NCBI GenBank assembly: GCA_014379305.1 | Contig: JACMMB010000334.1 | Coordinates: 1-25,278 of the forward strand | Direction of reading: 5' to 3' | DNA: 25,278 bases | Source: Akkermansiaceae bacterium | Lineage (GTDB): Bacteria > Verrucomicrobiota > Verrucomicrobiia > Verrucomicrobiales > Akkermansiaceae | In this document: positions 7,561 through 16,602 of the stretch, one piece after another | Layout of the letters: each line of letters starts with the position of its first letter | Position numbering within the stretch: the stretch's first letter is position 1 | Made by a program: the position numbers and the translations under genes | Notes under the pieces: generated by a model | What the model was told of the DNA's origin: nothing | Databases searched by the model: none | What the model saw: only the letters and a program-made list of their open reading frames with translations

Positions 7561-9576
7561 CCCAACCGGCTCGCTGCCATCTTTTGTTAGATTGTGTCCA
7601 TACTCCAACCGCACGGGTCCGATCGGTAAATCGAATCTAACTCCAAGCCCTGCCGCCAGCTCCAGCCCACCCTCCCTGCTTCCCGTGTAGCTCCCTGTCA
7701 CCGCACCTGCGTCCACAAATGCAACGGCTGCCACCGAGTTTGTGACGCTTCTGCTGAGTTCGGTGTTCACTGCCCAGCTGAATTCTCCTCCATACGGATC
7801 ACCCCCGGAAGTTGGACCCAGTTCTCTTTCGGGATAGCTCCGCACACTCCTCGCTCCACCATTGAAGACCCTCAAGTCTACGGGCAAATCCTGAATATCC
7901 CCGGAAGGAACAACCCATTTTGCAAATCCACCTATGCCAAGCTGATACGTTTTCCCAAGCGGATGATACCAACCGCCGTCGATCTCGAACTTGGTGTATG
8001 TGCTGGTTTCATCGCCTAGTGCCGCACCGAATTGGATGGGTACACTGACATGCCAGCCCGATTTCGGGAGTATGGGGCTATCCCGATAATCCCATGATTG
8101 GGTAAACGCCATGCGCGCGTGCCCATAGCTGGTTTCTCCCAGCAAACCACCCGGCAAGCCATCCGCTTCCACATCCACGTATGAATAGCCCAGCATGAAG
8201 TCCATCTTGTAATGCTCGGTAACATCCCAGACCCACTTGCTTTCCAGTCCTGTCTCGGTCGTTTGGTAACCATCAAACCCACGGATCAACGAATAGAGCC
8301 TTAGAGTGGACAAGACCTCCGATCCCAACCACCAGGGGTCCGTCAACTTCACTTCGCCCAGCAGCCCCCTGCCGCTGACTTCAAGCCCTGCGGAAAACCC
8401 TTTCAGGTCGCCCATGAAATTACGATCAATGTATCCAGCCCTCAGCAACGGACCGTTGAATGAACCGGCACCAATTCCCAATGAAACTTCCTTTGCCCTC
8501 GCCTCTTCCATATGGAGCGTCGCGTTGATCCGCTTGTTGGCCACAAGTTTAGTCTCGATTCTCACCGAACTGAAGGCACCCGTAGCGAGAAAATCCTTCA
8601 CCTTTTCGTTCATCGCCGCCTGGTCATACCAATCACCTTCCAGAGGTTTCATGATTTCCTTCACCCGGTTTGGATCAGTTCTTACCAGACCTACGGTATC
8701 GACATCCAGCAGCTTGACCCGGACACCTAGATTGATATCCACCTCGGGAAAGTAAGTAGCGCCAACCAGTCGACGCCCAATCACCATTTTCGCATCCGGA
8801 TAACCCCTGCTGATGAAAGCCTCGGTAACCGCAGCTCGCAGCGAATTAACCTGTTCTGTCGTTGCCCACTGCCCGATGAAAGGTGCCGCCGTTGTCGCCA
8901 CCCGCTTCAATCCCCTCCCGTCATCGCTTTTGACGGTCGCCCTGCCGATTTTGAAACGCGCGCCCTGATCCACAATGATAACGACGTTCACGGCACCACT
9001 TTCGGAAATGTCCTGGCTCCGCAAATTCACCTCAGCATTCCAGTAGCCCTCAGCCTGCAGTTCCTGTTTCAAGTATTTCAACCCTGTTCCAACATCCTCT
9101 TCCCTAAAGGGAGCGGACCCCGCTCCTAACGGCGAACTCTTTTCCGCAGGCAATGCATAAAGCTTTGCCAAACGCTCATGATCTCCGTCCCCCTCGATCT
9201 TAACCTCTCCCAATGATAGTCTCCGTCCTTCTTTGATGGTCAGTAAAATCTGATCCGGACCGAGCACCCTGGACCTCACCTCAACATCCGAATAACCGTT
9301 GTTTTCAAGGATCTGTTCGACAAGAAAAGCGGCATCATTCGCTCGAGAAGCACTCGCCGGCTTCTCCCTAACATATACCAGGCGATCCCCCATCAATTGC
9401 ATGACCTGGTTCCGGCTCTTGCTTTCAAGACCGTGGATTTTTATCATGGTCTCGGCATAAACCACCCCGCCCGCCAGCAAACACGCCGCCAATACAACTC
9501 CCCCCAATACGCCTCTGCAGGCAGCTCTAATCGAGTCAACCGCAACGAAGCTGATATTTCCCAAGACGGCCATCAT
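7528..9576 (-). CDS. tamA: Omp85-family outer membrane protein, TamA/BamA-like
   Basis: TamA-type proteins work with TamB in outer membrane assembly and lipid traffic. From ATG 9576 the protein has 682 residues. A signal peptide ends about residue 41 (LLAGGVVYA). Three or four POTRA-like modules follow (about 42-360, with EVKIEG, GYWNAEV, YPDAKMVIGRR and GAFSSVRIET blocks). Then comes a 16-strand-type D15/Omp85 barrel from about 365, with GARSVRSYPERELGP, FVDAGAV, GLGVRFDLPIGPVRLEYG and a final Phe (FAIGATF). The ATG overlaps the tamB stop as ATGA, implying translational coupling; a longer reading from 9648 would lie wholly inside tamB and adds a non-signal-like N-terminus. BamA itself is less likely because of the tamB partner and the missing BamA neighbours. 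Confidence 0.85.
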   Translation of the reverse strand: MMAVLGNISFVAVDSIRAACRGVLGGVVLAACLLAGGVVYAETMIKIHGLESKSRNQVMQLMGDRLVYVREKPASASRANDAAFLVEQILENNGYSDVEVRSRVLGPDQILLTIKEGRRLSLGEVKIEGDGDHERLAKLYALPAEKSSPLGAGSAPFREEDVGTGLKYLKQELQAEGYWNAEVNLRSQDISESGAVNVVIIVDQGARFKIGRATVKSDDGRGLKRVATTAAPFIGQWATTEQVNSLRAAVTEAFISRGYPDAKMVIGRRLVGATYFPEVDINLGVRVKLLDVDTVGLVRTDPNRVKEIMKPLEGDWYDQAAMNEKVKDFLATGAFSSVRIETKLVANKRINATLHMEEARAKEVSLGIGAGSFNGPLLRAGYIDRNFMGDLKGFSAGLEVSGRGLLGEVKLTDPWWLGSEVLSTLRLYSLIRGFDGYQTTETGLESKWVWDVTEHYKMDFMLGYSYVDVEADGLPGGLLGETSYGHARMAFTQSWDYRDSPILPKSGWHVSVPIQFGAALGDETSTYTKFEIDGGWYHPLGKTYQLGIGGFAKWVVPSGDIQDLPVDLRVFNGGARSVRSYPERELGPTSGGDPYGGEFSWAVNTELSRSVTNSVAAVAFVDAGAVTGSYTGSREGGLELAAGLGVRFDLPIGPVRLEYGHNLTKDGSEPVGTWHFAIGATF

Positions 9577-12500
9577 TTGAATCTCAGTCGCCACATTGCC
9601 AGAACCCGCTGATCCCCCTCCGATCCCAATCCTGCCGAAACGGACCATTTGTCATTCAGTTTAAGAGTCGCGGATGTATATGAATCAGCGTCGTATGGAT
9701 CTGTCTCCGCCAAACTGAAATCCACGTTGTCGAGCAAACCCAGAATCGGCCTCAATTGTTTGCCAAACAAAAACCTTCCCCGTCTGAGTTCTTCGATGAG
9801 CAATTGCATCGCTCGGGAAGAAGCTGCCTGTGAATCCTCAAGCCCGGCTGTCGTCGTCCCCGTGGCGAGCAAGGTCATGATCTCATTTTCCGGCAAAGGC
9901 GGCTCGGAAGTAAGCACCACTTTCGGATCAGACGCCCTGCCATAGACGTAAACCTCAACCCTGTACGGCCTGGGTTCAGCATTGCCCCTGATCTCCAGGA
10001 TGGGATCAAATCCAGTCTGGGGAGTGAAGGTCAGAAATCCTTCCCTTACCTCCAAAGTGCTGAAAGGCAGGCGCGCCACAGCCTCGGAAATCCTGGCCTT
10101 CCCGTTCGGCCTCGGATCGCCCAGCTTGCCCTCGATTCGCAATGCCGCATCAATTCGGCCTTTCCCGAGATTTCCTCGGATCAGAATCGGATCTTCGGTT
10201 TTCACCACCACATCCATAGGCCACTCCGAAAAAAGCGGAGGTACCGCAATGGCAAAATTTTTCCGGACATCCACCTTCGGCAACGACGCGGCCTTTGGCT
10301 CCAAAAACGGGGCGCCGATGGGTATCAGCTCCATGTCCTTGTAAAACACGCTGTCAATGATCCCCACCGTCCCGGTCAAAAGCGCATTTTGCACCGTCCC
10401 CCGAATGCTCAGATCCGCATTTGCCCTCATCAACAGGAAATCATTTCGCAAAATAGGCAAGGCCCGGCCCTTCACTGACATGCTCACCTCGCCAAAGCCA
10501 TCACCGGCCGCATTTTTCAAATTCATGTTTCCGTTCAATTGAAGAGTCCCGCCAGCCACGTCAGTCACGCTTCCGGTTAATTTCACGGTCTTGAAATCCG
10601 CCTTCAGATCCAGATTGATCCCCTCAAGATCCGGCAGCGTATTCTTTCCCATCCTGATTCTCCCGCCGCTCAGCTTCAGGTTCCCATCGATCACCGGCTC
10701 GCCCACCGTGCCGGAAACTACGATGCTCCCGGTAGTTACACCGCCCAGCTCCCTGATACCAGGCACAAGCTCGGTGAAACGGGACAAGTCAAGCCTCGGC
10801 AATTCCAGCCTCGCACTCACCTTTTCCATTTTCAGGCTGGCAGGATCGGTCGCCCATTTCTTAGGCAAAAAAGCCATTTCCGCTTCGAGCACCGCAGGAG
10901 CGTAATCCCGGGCAACCGCTTCCGCATGGATCTCCGCGATCCCGTCGCGGGCCTTGATCTCGAATTTCAAATCGCTCTCGGGAAGTTCTTTTCTGGTTGG
11001 CGAACTCACATCCTTGATCTCCACAAGCGCCTCAAGCCTTGGCTCCGCCAAACTGCCGGCAAGCGTGAGATTGAGCTTGCCGGTCGCCTTCTCGCTAATC
11101 TTATCCAATCCGCCGATCCAAGGTTTCAAGATAGCCAGAGGCAGGGTTCGGGACTCGACCTTCAAGTCCAGAGGTCGGTTGTCATCCGCGATGAATTCTT
11201 TGAATTTCGAGAAATCCTCAGGCACCGGCAGTTTGCCACTGCCCTCGGCCAATTCCATTTCTCCCTCTGACCACACGAATTTTCCAAGCTCAATGGCGTG
11301 ATCCTTAAGCAACGCATCAATATTGATTTTCTGCCCCTGCGTCTCGATCACCAGCCCTTTCACCTCAGCGATTTTCGGCCAATCGTAGACAGCTTCTCCG
11401 CTTGCGGAAATCGGCTGTTTCGTATCCTCACCTGCCACTTCATTCCACTTCCAGTCGCCGGAGAAGGACGACAGATTTCCCCGGTGGGTATGGTCCGCCA
11501 AGCTTCCGCTACCCTCCCATCGTAGTGAGAACACACCCGTTCCTGGCGATTCCAAACCCAATCCCTTCATCCACGGGGCTATCCTCGCGCTGTCAAAATT
11601 TTCCAGTAACTCAACGCCCTCGTAAGACTTCCTATCCAGATCGTACTTCCCGGTGAACTTGATGCCTTCAGCACTGAAATTCTCAATCGTCACCAGGTTC
11701 TTTTCGTAAAAAACTTTCAGGCTTACCGGGCTTGCAGCGGCCTCCTTGGCTTTCAAGTTCAAGTCGGCTTCAACACCACCAAACCCTTCCGGCCCTAGCT
11801 TCACAACCCAGTCACCCGACACCTCGCTTGCGGGAAATTTGCGCACATCAATCCCCCATTCAAACTTGTCATCGAGGCTGTTCAGCACTTTTTCGAAGTG
11901 ATCGATTTGAAGCGTCCCTCCGATCCTGTTCACTGAAAAACCCTCGGTCGCTAATTTTGATCGCTCGAATTCACCGCCGCCATCTATGGAAAATCCGGAA
12001 TTCTGCGACCGTCCGGTGAATTTCGCACCGAACTCACCTTCATCCAAACGCAGAGCGGCTGCCACCTCGGGCACCTGCCAATCAGCCCATGCGAAATCTT
12101 CCAGAAGAATATCCATCGTTCCCACACCTGTATTCCATTCCGGAAAAACCTGACTCACATCCGCCGCCAGCGACGTGATCCTGCCAACCACTGGCATTTC
12201 CAATCCAAGCCCGTCCATCACCTTGGCGATATCCACAGCCCCCTCCACCAGATCCACTCTCACATCCTTGATCCCTGCTGCCACGTCGAGCCGCAAGACC
12301 GCATCATCCACACGTATGTCAGCCGCCGCTGTGACCGCTCCGCTTTCCGGCAGCTCCACCACCACATCGCTGAGACCCAGAATGGGCAGCAGATCCAGTC
12401 GATTCAGCGCCAATCCTGTTTGGCTCCACAAAATTTCCACCTGCTGGGGCTCAAGCCTTTTACCATTGGGACCAATAACCGATCCAAGTTCGAGCTCAAC

Positions 12501-13067
12501 CGCAGCATCACCAGCCTGATGAAACAGGTTGCTCTTTTCAACTTCAACCACCCTTTTCCCGTCCTGCTTCACAGAAAAGCTGACTTCTCTAAGATCGATT
12601 CCCAGCGGAATGATTTTTCCCCGCAGCTGCCGCAGCATCTTTCCAATCCGGGCAAAATCAGGTGGCGGCCGCTCCTCCTTCTCCTTTTCCACCAACCGCA
12701 GATCCACATGCACTCCCTCGCCGGAAATTCCTCTAAGCCTGCCTTTGATGATCTCACTGAAGCGATAATCCGTCTCCAGCCGATCCACCACCACCCGCTC
12801 CATCGCACCCCCACTTGTGAGCTCCACACCATGAATATCAATTCCGCCCAACAGAGTTCCACCCAAGCTGAAATCCCCGGTAATTCCCGCCTTCGTCAGA
12901 TAGTGTTTTCCGATTTTCGGGCCCAACCACCGCATTCCCGGCCCATTTACCCAAACCAATAGCCCGGCCAACAAAATCAGTCCGACCACTGCCCCCCGCC
13001 ACATCCAGCCAAGGCATCCCCACCGCTTTTCAATCCTGGCCTCCTGCTGCTCACTCGCATCCGTCAC
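9573..13067 (-). CDS. tamB: Translocation and assembly module protein TamB (DUF490/AsmA-like)
   Basis: A 1164-residue inner-membrane-anchored periplasmic protein, near the usual TamB length. One membrane segment lies at residues 22-40 (MWRGAVVGLILLAGLLVWV) after a charged cytosolic start. The long middle is beta-rich and repetitive, as in the bridge-like lipid-transfer fold of TamB/AsmA proteins. The C-terminal DUF490 region has RIEGKLGDPRPNGKARISE, GFLTFTPQTGFDPILEIRG, VEVYVYGRASDPKVVLTSEPPL and ENEIMTLLATG, ending in LAMWRLRFK. The start is GTG 13067, with an AGGA seven bases before it; an in-frame ATG just upstream at 13085 meets a TAG two codons later. It lies 67 bases after aspS and overlaps tamA by four bases. 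Confidence 0.93.
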   Translation of the reverse strand: MTDASEQQEARIEKRWGCLGWMWRGAVVGLILLAGLLVWVNGPGMRWLGPKIGKHYLTKAGITGDFSLGGTLLGGIDIHGVELTSGGAMERVVVDRLETDYRFSEIIKGRLRGISGEGVHVDLRLVEKEKEERPPPDFARIGKMLRQLRGKIIPLGIDLREVSFSVKQDGKRVVEVEKSNLFHQAGDAAVELELGSVIGPNGKRLEPQQVEILWSQTGLALNRLDLLPILGLSDVVVELPESGAVTAAADIRVDDAVLRLDVAAGIKDVRVDLVEGAVDIAKVMDGLGLEMPVVGRITSLAADVSQVFPEWNTGVGTMDILLEDFAWADWQVPEVAAALRLDEGEFGAKFTGRSQNSGFSIDGGGEFERSKLATEGFSVNRIGGTLQIDHFEKVLNSLDDKFEWGIDVRKFPASEVSGDWVVKLGPEGFGGVEADLNLKAKEAAASPVSLKVFYEKNLVTIENFSAEGIKFTGKYDLDRKSYEGVELLENFDSARIAPWMKGLGLESPGTGVFSLRWEGSGSLADHTHRGNLSSFSGDWKWNEVAGEDTKQPISASGEAVYDWPKIAEVKGLVIETQGQKINIDALLKDHAIELGKFVWSEGEMELAEGSGKLPVPEDFSKFKEFIADDNRPLDLKVESRTLPLAILKPWIGGLDKISEKATGKLNLTLAGSLAEPRLEALVEIKDVSSPTRKELPESDLKFEIKARDGIAEIHAEAVARDYAPAVLEAEMAFLPKKWATDPASLKMEKVSARLELPRLDLSRFTELVPGIRELGGVTTGSIVVSGTVGEPVIDGNLKLSGGRIRMGKNTLPDLEGINLDLKADFKTVKLTGSVTDVAGGTLQLNGNMNLKNAAGDGFGEVSMSVKGRALPILRNDFLLMRANADLSIRGTVQNALLTGTVGIIDSVFYKDMELIPIGAPFLEPKAASLPKVDVRKNFAIAVPPLFSEWPMDVVVKTEDPILIRGNLGKGRIDAALRIEGKLGDPRPNGKARISEAVARLPFSTLEVREGFLTFTPQTGFDPILEIRGNAEPRPYRVEVYVYGRASDPKVVLTSEPPLPENEIMTLLATGTTTAGLEDSQAASSRAMQLLIEELRRGRFLFGKQLRPILGLLDNVDFSLAETDPYDADSYTSATLKLNDKWSVSAGLGSEGDQRVLAMWRLRFK

Positions 13068-13074
13068 TCGGCGA

Positions 13075-13078
13075 TCCT
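13075..13078 (-). promoter_or_regulatory. Ribosome binding site deciding the tamB GTG start
   Basis: AGGA on the minus strand, seven bases before GTG 13067. It is one of the few SD-like elements at a start codon in this window and supports GTG over later ATG codons. Confidence 0.5.
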
Positions 13079-13134
13079 ACCCCATGAATGAGGAAACGCC
13101 AGCCAAGTTGATCAGCGCGGACAACGGCAGTGGC

Positions 13135-14928
13135 TCAAGAAACACCGGACTCTTCGACTTTTTTCTTAAACGTACTCTGTACATAGACCTCACGAAGTTC
13201 CTTGATGCCGATCTCACAGGGGCTCTGCGCCATCAGGTCCGAGCCCTTGTTGTTTTTTGGAAATGCGATGACCTCGCGGATGCTGTCCTCACCCGCCACC
13301 AACATCGCGATCCGGTCGAGTCCCAATGCCAAGCCACCATGCGGCGGCGCACCGAATCGGAAGGCGTCGAGAATATGCGCGAATTTGATTTGCTGCTCTT
13401 CCGGGGTGACCCCGAGCACCTCGAACATTCTCGCCTGAAGATCTTTTTCATGAATCCGGATGGAACCTCCGCCGAGTTCATAGCCGTTGAGAACAACATC
13501 GTAAGCAACCGCCCTGACATTCGCGTAATCCCCTTTTTCGAGCAGCTCGCTATCCTCAGGATGCGGGCGTGTGAACGGATGGTGCACCGCCACCCAATCA
13601 CCGCTGTCCTCATCGCGCGCCAACAATGGGAAATCCACGACCCACAATAAATTGAATGCCGTGCTGTCCTTCACCAGCTCCATCATGACGGCAACTTCCA
13701 CGCGCACGCGCCCTAAAATCGTACTGACGGATTCACGTTGTCCCGCCACGAAAAACACAATATCACCCTCCTCCACATTCAGCGTGGAAACGAGACCTGC
13801 TTTTTCCTCGTCCGTGAAGAATTTCCACAGCGGACTCTTGAACTCGCCATCCTCACATTTCACAAAAGCCAGTGTCTTCACCGGCAGGCCCGCTTGGATT
13901 GCCAGCTCGTTCAGTCGGTTCATCTGGCCAGTCGTTATACCGGCGAAGCTCTTGGCGTTGATTGCCCGCACCACTCCGCCGCCATCCAGGGTGCTGCGGA
14001 AAATCTTGAACTCGGTCCCGGAAAAAACCTCGCCCAAATCCGTTATTTCCATCCCATAACGAGTATCCGGCTTGTCAGAGCCATACACGTCCATCGCCTC
14101 GCGATATGTCATGCGCGGAAACTCTTTTGGCAAATCAATCCCAAGGCCCGCCTTGAACATCGAGCCCAGCAAACCCTGCACCAGCGAAATGATATCTTCC
14201 TGTCCCACAAAGCTCGCCTCTAGATCGATTTGCGTAAACTCCGGCTGACGGTCCGCGCGCAAATCCTCATCCCGGAAACAACGCGCGATTTGGTAATATT
14301 TCTCAATCCCGGCCACCATCAGCAACTGCTTATATTGCTGCGGTGCCTGTGGCAGCGCGTAGTATTTTCCCGGATTCAGGCGCGACGGCACTAGGAAATC
14401 CCGCGCACCTTCCGGCGTGGGATTTGAAAGTATCGGCGTCTCGATTTCAAAAAAACCCGAATCGTCCAGGTATCTGCGCGCTGCAGAAGTAATCACACTC
14501 CGCTGGCGGATATTTTTGTTCATTCGGGGGCGGCGTAGATCCAGATAACGATATTTCATCCGGATATCCTCGTTCGACAATTCCTTATCGAGCTGGAACG
14601 GCAACACGTCCGCCTTGTTCACAATCGTCAGCTCCTTGGCGACGATCTCAATCGCTCCTGTAGGAATTTTCCCATTCTCGGATCCCGACAAACGCTTGGA
14701 AACCACCCCCGTTACCTGCACCACGTCTTCCTCCCGCAGCGAATGCGAAATCTCCGCCACCCCCGGGCTCTCCTCCGGTCGGAAAACGCATTGCGTAAGT
14801 CCCTCACGATCCCGCAAATCAATGAAAATCACCCCGCCATGATCCCTCGCCGAATTCACCCAGCCTATCAGTTTCACACTCTTACCCAAATCACTTTCCC
14901 TCAACTCGCTGCAATGATGACTACGCAT
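13135..14928 (-). CDS. aspS: Aspartyl-tRNA synthetase, bacterial type, probably non-discriminating
   Basis: This class II enzyme charges tRNA-Asp with aspartate. The 597 residues give the bacterial architecture: N-terminal OB-fold anticodon domain (1-110), catalytic core split by a GAD insertion (about 290-410), and C-terminal extension. Motif 2 is YYQIARCFRDEDLRADRQPE with EFTQIDLEAS; motif 3 is GLALGLDRIAMLVAG. In the anticodon domain His30 (SARDHGG) and Gly82 (RLSGSEN) align with the two positions (His31 and Gly83 in Pseudomonas aeruginosa) that mark non-discriminating AspRS; E. coli has Leu and Lys. It may thus also charge tRNA-Asn, requiring the GatCAB amidotransferase. The gene follows hisS after 36 bases. 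Start ATG 14928; no SD. Confidence 0.96.
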   Translation of the reverse strand: MRSHHCSELRESDLGKSVKLIGWVNSARDHGGVIFIDLRDREGLTQCVFRPEESPGVAEISHSLREEDVVQVTGVVSKRLSGSENGKIPTGAIEIVAKELTIVNKADVLPFQLDKELSNEDIRMKYRYLDLRRPRMNKNIRQRSVITSAARRYLDDSGFFEIETPILSNPTPEGARDFLVPSRLNPGKYYALPQAPQQYKQLLMVAGIEKYYQIARCFRDEDLRADRQPEFTQIDLEASFVGQEDIISLVQGLLGSMFKAGLGIDLPKEFPRMTYREAMDVYGSDKPDTRYGMEITDLGEVFSGTEFKIFRSTLDGGGVVRAINAKSFAGITTGQMNRLNELAIQAGLPVKTLAFVKCEDGEFKSPLWKFFTDEEKAGLVSTLNVEEGDIVFFVAGQRESVSTILGRVRVEVAVMMELVKDSTAFNLLWVVDFPLLARDEDSGDWVAVHHPFTRPHPEDSELLEKGDYANVRAVAYDVVLNGYELGGGSIRIHEKDLQARMFEVLGVTPEEQQIKFAHILDAFRFGAPPHGGLALGLDRIAMLVAGEDSIREVIAFPKNNKGSDLMAQSPCEIGIKELREVYVQSTFKKKVEESGVS

Positions 14929-14964
14929 ATTTCTGTTTCTAAGCTCAAATTCTGAATGGAAATT

Positions 14965-16260
14965 TCAAGCAAGCAGTGGTCCATCCGGCTCTGAAATCCG
15001 CCGCAACATCCACTCCACCAACATACTTGCATCGCATGACTCCTCTGTCCGGGAAGCCAATACCTTGATCTTCACCAGTGGATATTCTTCCCCAATGATG
15101 ACCGCAAACCTAGCCCTGCATTTCTCCGCCGCTTGAAATTGCTTTGCGACCTTTGCATGGCTTAACGGCAGATCCACCGAAAGGCCTGCCTGACGTAATC
15201 TCGTCGCCAGCCTGAGCGCATCTCCGCGCCGAACCTCATCCGGAATAACCACGTAGACCTCACAACCAGCCCCGTTTCTTTGCAGCCACACCTCCATCTG
15301 CATCGCCGCGTGCGTGGTTTCCTCAATCAGATTCCTGATCACATAATCACCCATCGCAAACCCCGTTGCTGGAAGATCGACCGCGCCATCCGAAATGATA
15401 TTGATCAGCGTGTCATATCGACCCCCGCCCGCGACAGCGCGCATCGATTTCCTGGCGTCGTGGATTTCGAAAACCACTCCGGTGTAATACGCCAATCCCC
15501 GCACTATCGAAAGATCCAGCTCCAAGAAATCACCGAATCCACGGGCCTCAAGATCCGCGCGGATGAGATCATAAGTGTCTGAAGCGTTTTCCGGATTCGA
15601 TACAAAAGCTTCCACTTCCTCCAGGGTCATGCCGAAGCCCGCTAATTTTTCCGCCAATACCTCCGGCTTCTCCCGCTCGAGCTTGTCCACCAAGCCGAGA
15701 AACGCCGCCATCTTCTCCGCCTCAATCCCTTTTTCCTCAGCAAACTTCAGCCAAGCATTCCGATCCGAAACCCGCACCAGAAAATCCGCTGCCGTAAAAC
15801 CGAACGCCAGCATCGTTTCAATCGCCAGCGCGATCAATTCCGCATCCGCACCCGGCCCGGCCTCGCCGAGAATATCCACATTGAACTGATAAAACTCCCG
15901 ACCCCGCCCCTTCTGCGGTTTCTCGTAACGAAAACACTGTCCGATCTCAAACCACTTCAATGGCTTCGGATACTGCCTCTGCTCGGCGGCGACGATCCTC
16001 GCCAAAGACGCCGTCACTTCCGGCCTCAAGGTTACGTCCCGCCCGCCCTGGTCCTCAAAACGGAACAACTGTGAGGAAAGCTCCCCACCTGATTTTTTCA
16101 AATACAATCCGGTATCCTCCAGAATCGGCGATTCATATTCCACACACCCGTAGCGGCGCGCGACAGTCCTCCACGTCTCGAACAAATAGTTCCTCACCGC
16201 GCATTCACGAGGAGTGAAATCTCGGAAACCTGGAAGTGCTTGAAAGGATGAACCAGCCAT
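14965..16260 (-). CDS. hisS: Histidyl-tRNA synthetase
   Basis: This class II synthetase charges tRNA-His. The 431 residues include the N-terminal motif 1 region (LPGFRDFTPRE), TLRPEVTASLAR, motif 2 (WFEIGQCFRYEKPQKGRGREFYQFNVDILG split over 104-133), the HisA block RGLAYYTGVVFE, and AGGGRYD. A complete C-terminal anticodon-binding domain follows (about 335-420, VYVVIPDE to KIKVLASR), so it is not the regulatory paralogue HisZ. The HisA block has Ala where E. coli has Asp (RGLDYY), and motif 2 resembles archaeal/eukaryotic GRYREFYQ more than E. coli GRYRQFHQ, so it belongs to a distinct subtype. Start ATG 16260; no SD. It heads the hisS-aspS-tamB-tamA run and is divergent from tRNA-Glu. Confidence 0.95.
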   Translation of the reverse strand: MAGSSFQALPGFRDFTPRECAVRNYLFETWRTVARRYGCVEYESPILEDTGLYLKKSGGELSSQLFRFEDQGGRDVTLRPEVTASLARIVAAEQRQYPKPLKWFEIGQCFRYEKPQKGRGREFYQFNVDILGEAGPGADAELIALAIETMLAFGFTAADFLVRVSDRNAWLKFAEEKGIEAEKMAAFLGLVDKLEREKPEVLAEKLAGFGMTLEEVEAFVSNPENASDTYDLIRADLEARGFGDFLELDLSIVRGLAYYTGVVFEIHDARKSMRAVAGGGRYDTLINIISDGAVDLPATGFAMGDYVIRNLIEETTHAAMQMEVWLQRNGAGCEVYVVIPDEVRRGDALRLATRLRQAGLSVDLPLSHAKVAKQFQAAEKCRARFAVIIGEEYPLVKIKVLASRTEESCDASMLVEWMLRRISEPDGPLLA

Positions 16261-16396
16261 TGGACGGGCCGCGACAATGCACCCCCCCCTTCACATATCA
16301 AGCCTTTAGGTAATCACGATCCATGGTCACGCGCCGATCCGCCGCCCGGCTCTATCCTCTCGACTCAAAAACTTCCCGCCTCTACCAAAAAAACTC

Positions 16397-16425
16397 TTGC
16401 AACAATTCCGTCGCTCAGCTTTCTT
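16397..16425 (+). promoter_or_regulatory. Candidate promoter for tRNA-Glu
   Basis: TTGCAA (16397-16402) is followed 17 bases later by TTTCTT (16420-16425), a weak -10 box, then a GC-rich stretch (ACCGCCCGCGCTGCG). A GC-rich discriminator is typical of stringently controlled tRNA promoters. Position relative to the tRNA is right, sequence match is modest. Confidence 0.3.
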
Positions 16426-16446
16426 ACCGCCCGCGCTGCGACTAAC

Positions 16447-16521
16447 GACCCGTTCGTCTATCGGTTAGGACTCCAGGTTTTCATCCTGGCAAGAAGGGTT
16501 CGACTCCCTTACGGGTCGCCA
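16447..16521 (+). tRNA. tRNA-Glu (anticodon UUC), CCA encoded
   Basis: A complete 75-base cloverleaf. The acceptor stem GACCCGT/ACGGGTC has seven pairs. The D arm is GTC-loop-GAC, the anticodon stem CCAGG/CCTGG, and the loop TTTTCAT gives anticodon TTC. The T arm is AAGGG-TTCGACT-CCCTT. The discriminator G at 16518 is followed by encoded CCA. UUC reads GAA and GAG, so this is tRNA-Glu, also the substrate for heme synthesis through glutamyl-tRNA reductase where that route is used. Confidence 0.97.
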
Positions 16522-16538
16522 TTTATCAGTGGAAACAT

Positions 16539-16574
16539 AGCCTCCGTTCAGAGCCTCGCTCCCGGAGGCTTTTT
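16539..16574 (+). terminator. Terminator hairpin between tRNA-Glu and panB
   Basis: AGCCTCCG (16539-16546) pairs exactly with CGGAGGCT (16563-16570) over a 16-base loop and runs into five T. It lies 17 bases after the tRNA. Only 24 bases separate it from the panB start, so it may also act as an attenuator for panB. Confidence 0.8.
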
Positions 16575-16581
16575 CATTCCC

Positions 16582-16602
16582 ATGAAACCTACCAGCCAGT
16601 GA
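16582..16602 (+). other. Possible six-codon leader ORF overlapping the panB start
   Basis: ATG 16582 opens a frame of six codons (MKPTSQ) closed by TGA 16600-16602. That stop overlaps the panB GTG (16599-16601) as GTGA, the layout used for translational coupling. There is no SD, and so short an ORF may be chance. Confidence 0.25.

Noticed and set aside
12420..12962. 180-codon open frame opposite tamB N-terminus
   Set aside because: tamB has a membrane anchor and coherent family pattern in this stretch; the opposite frame has none.
14965..16260. HisZ, the ATP phosphoribosyltransferase regulatory subunit
   Set aside because: The anticodon-binding domain and synthetase motifs are complete and aspS is adjacent.
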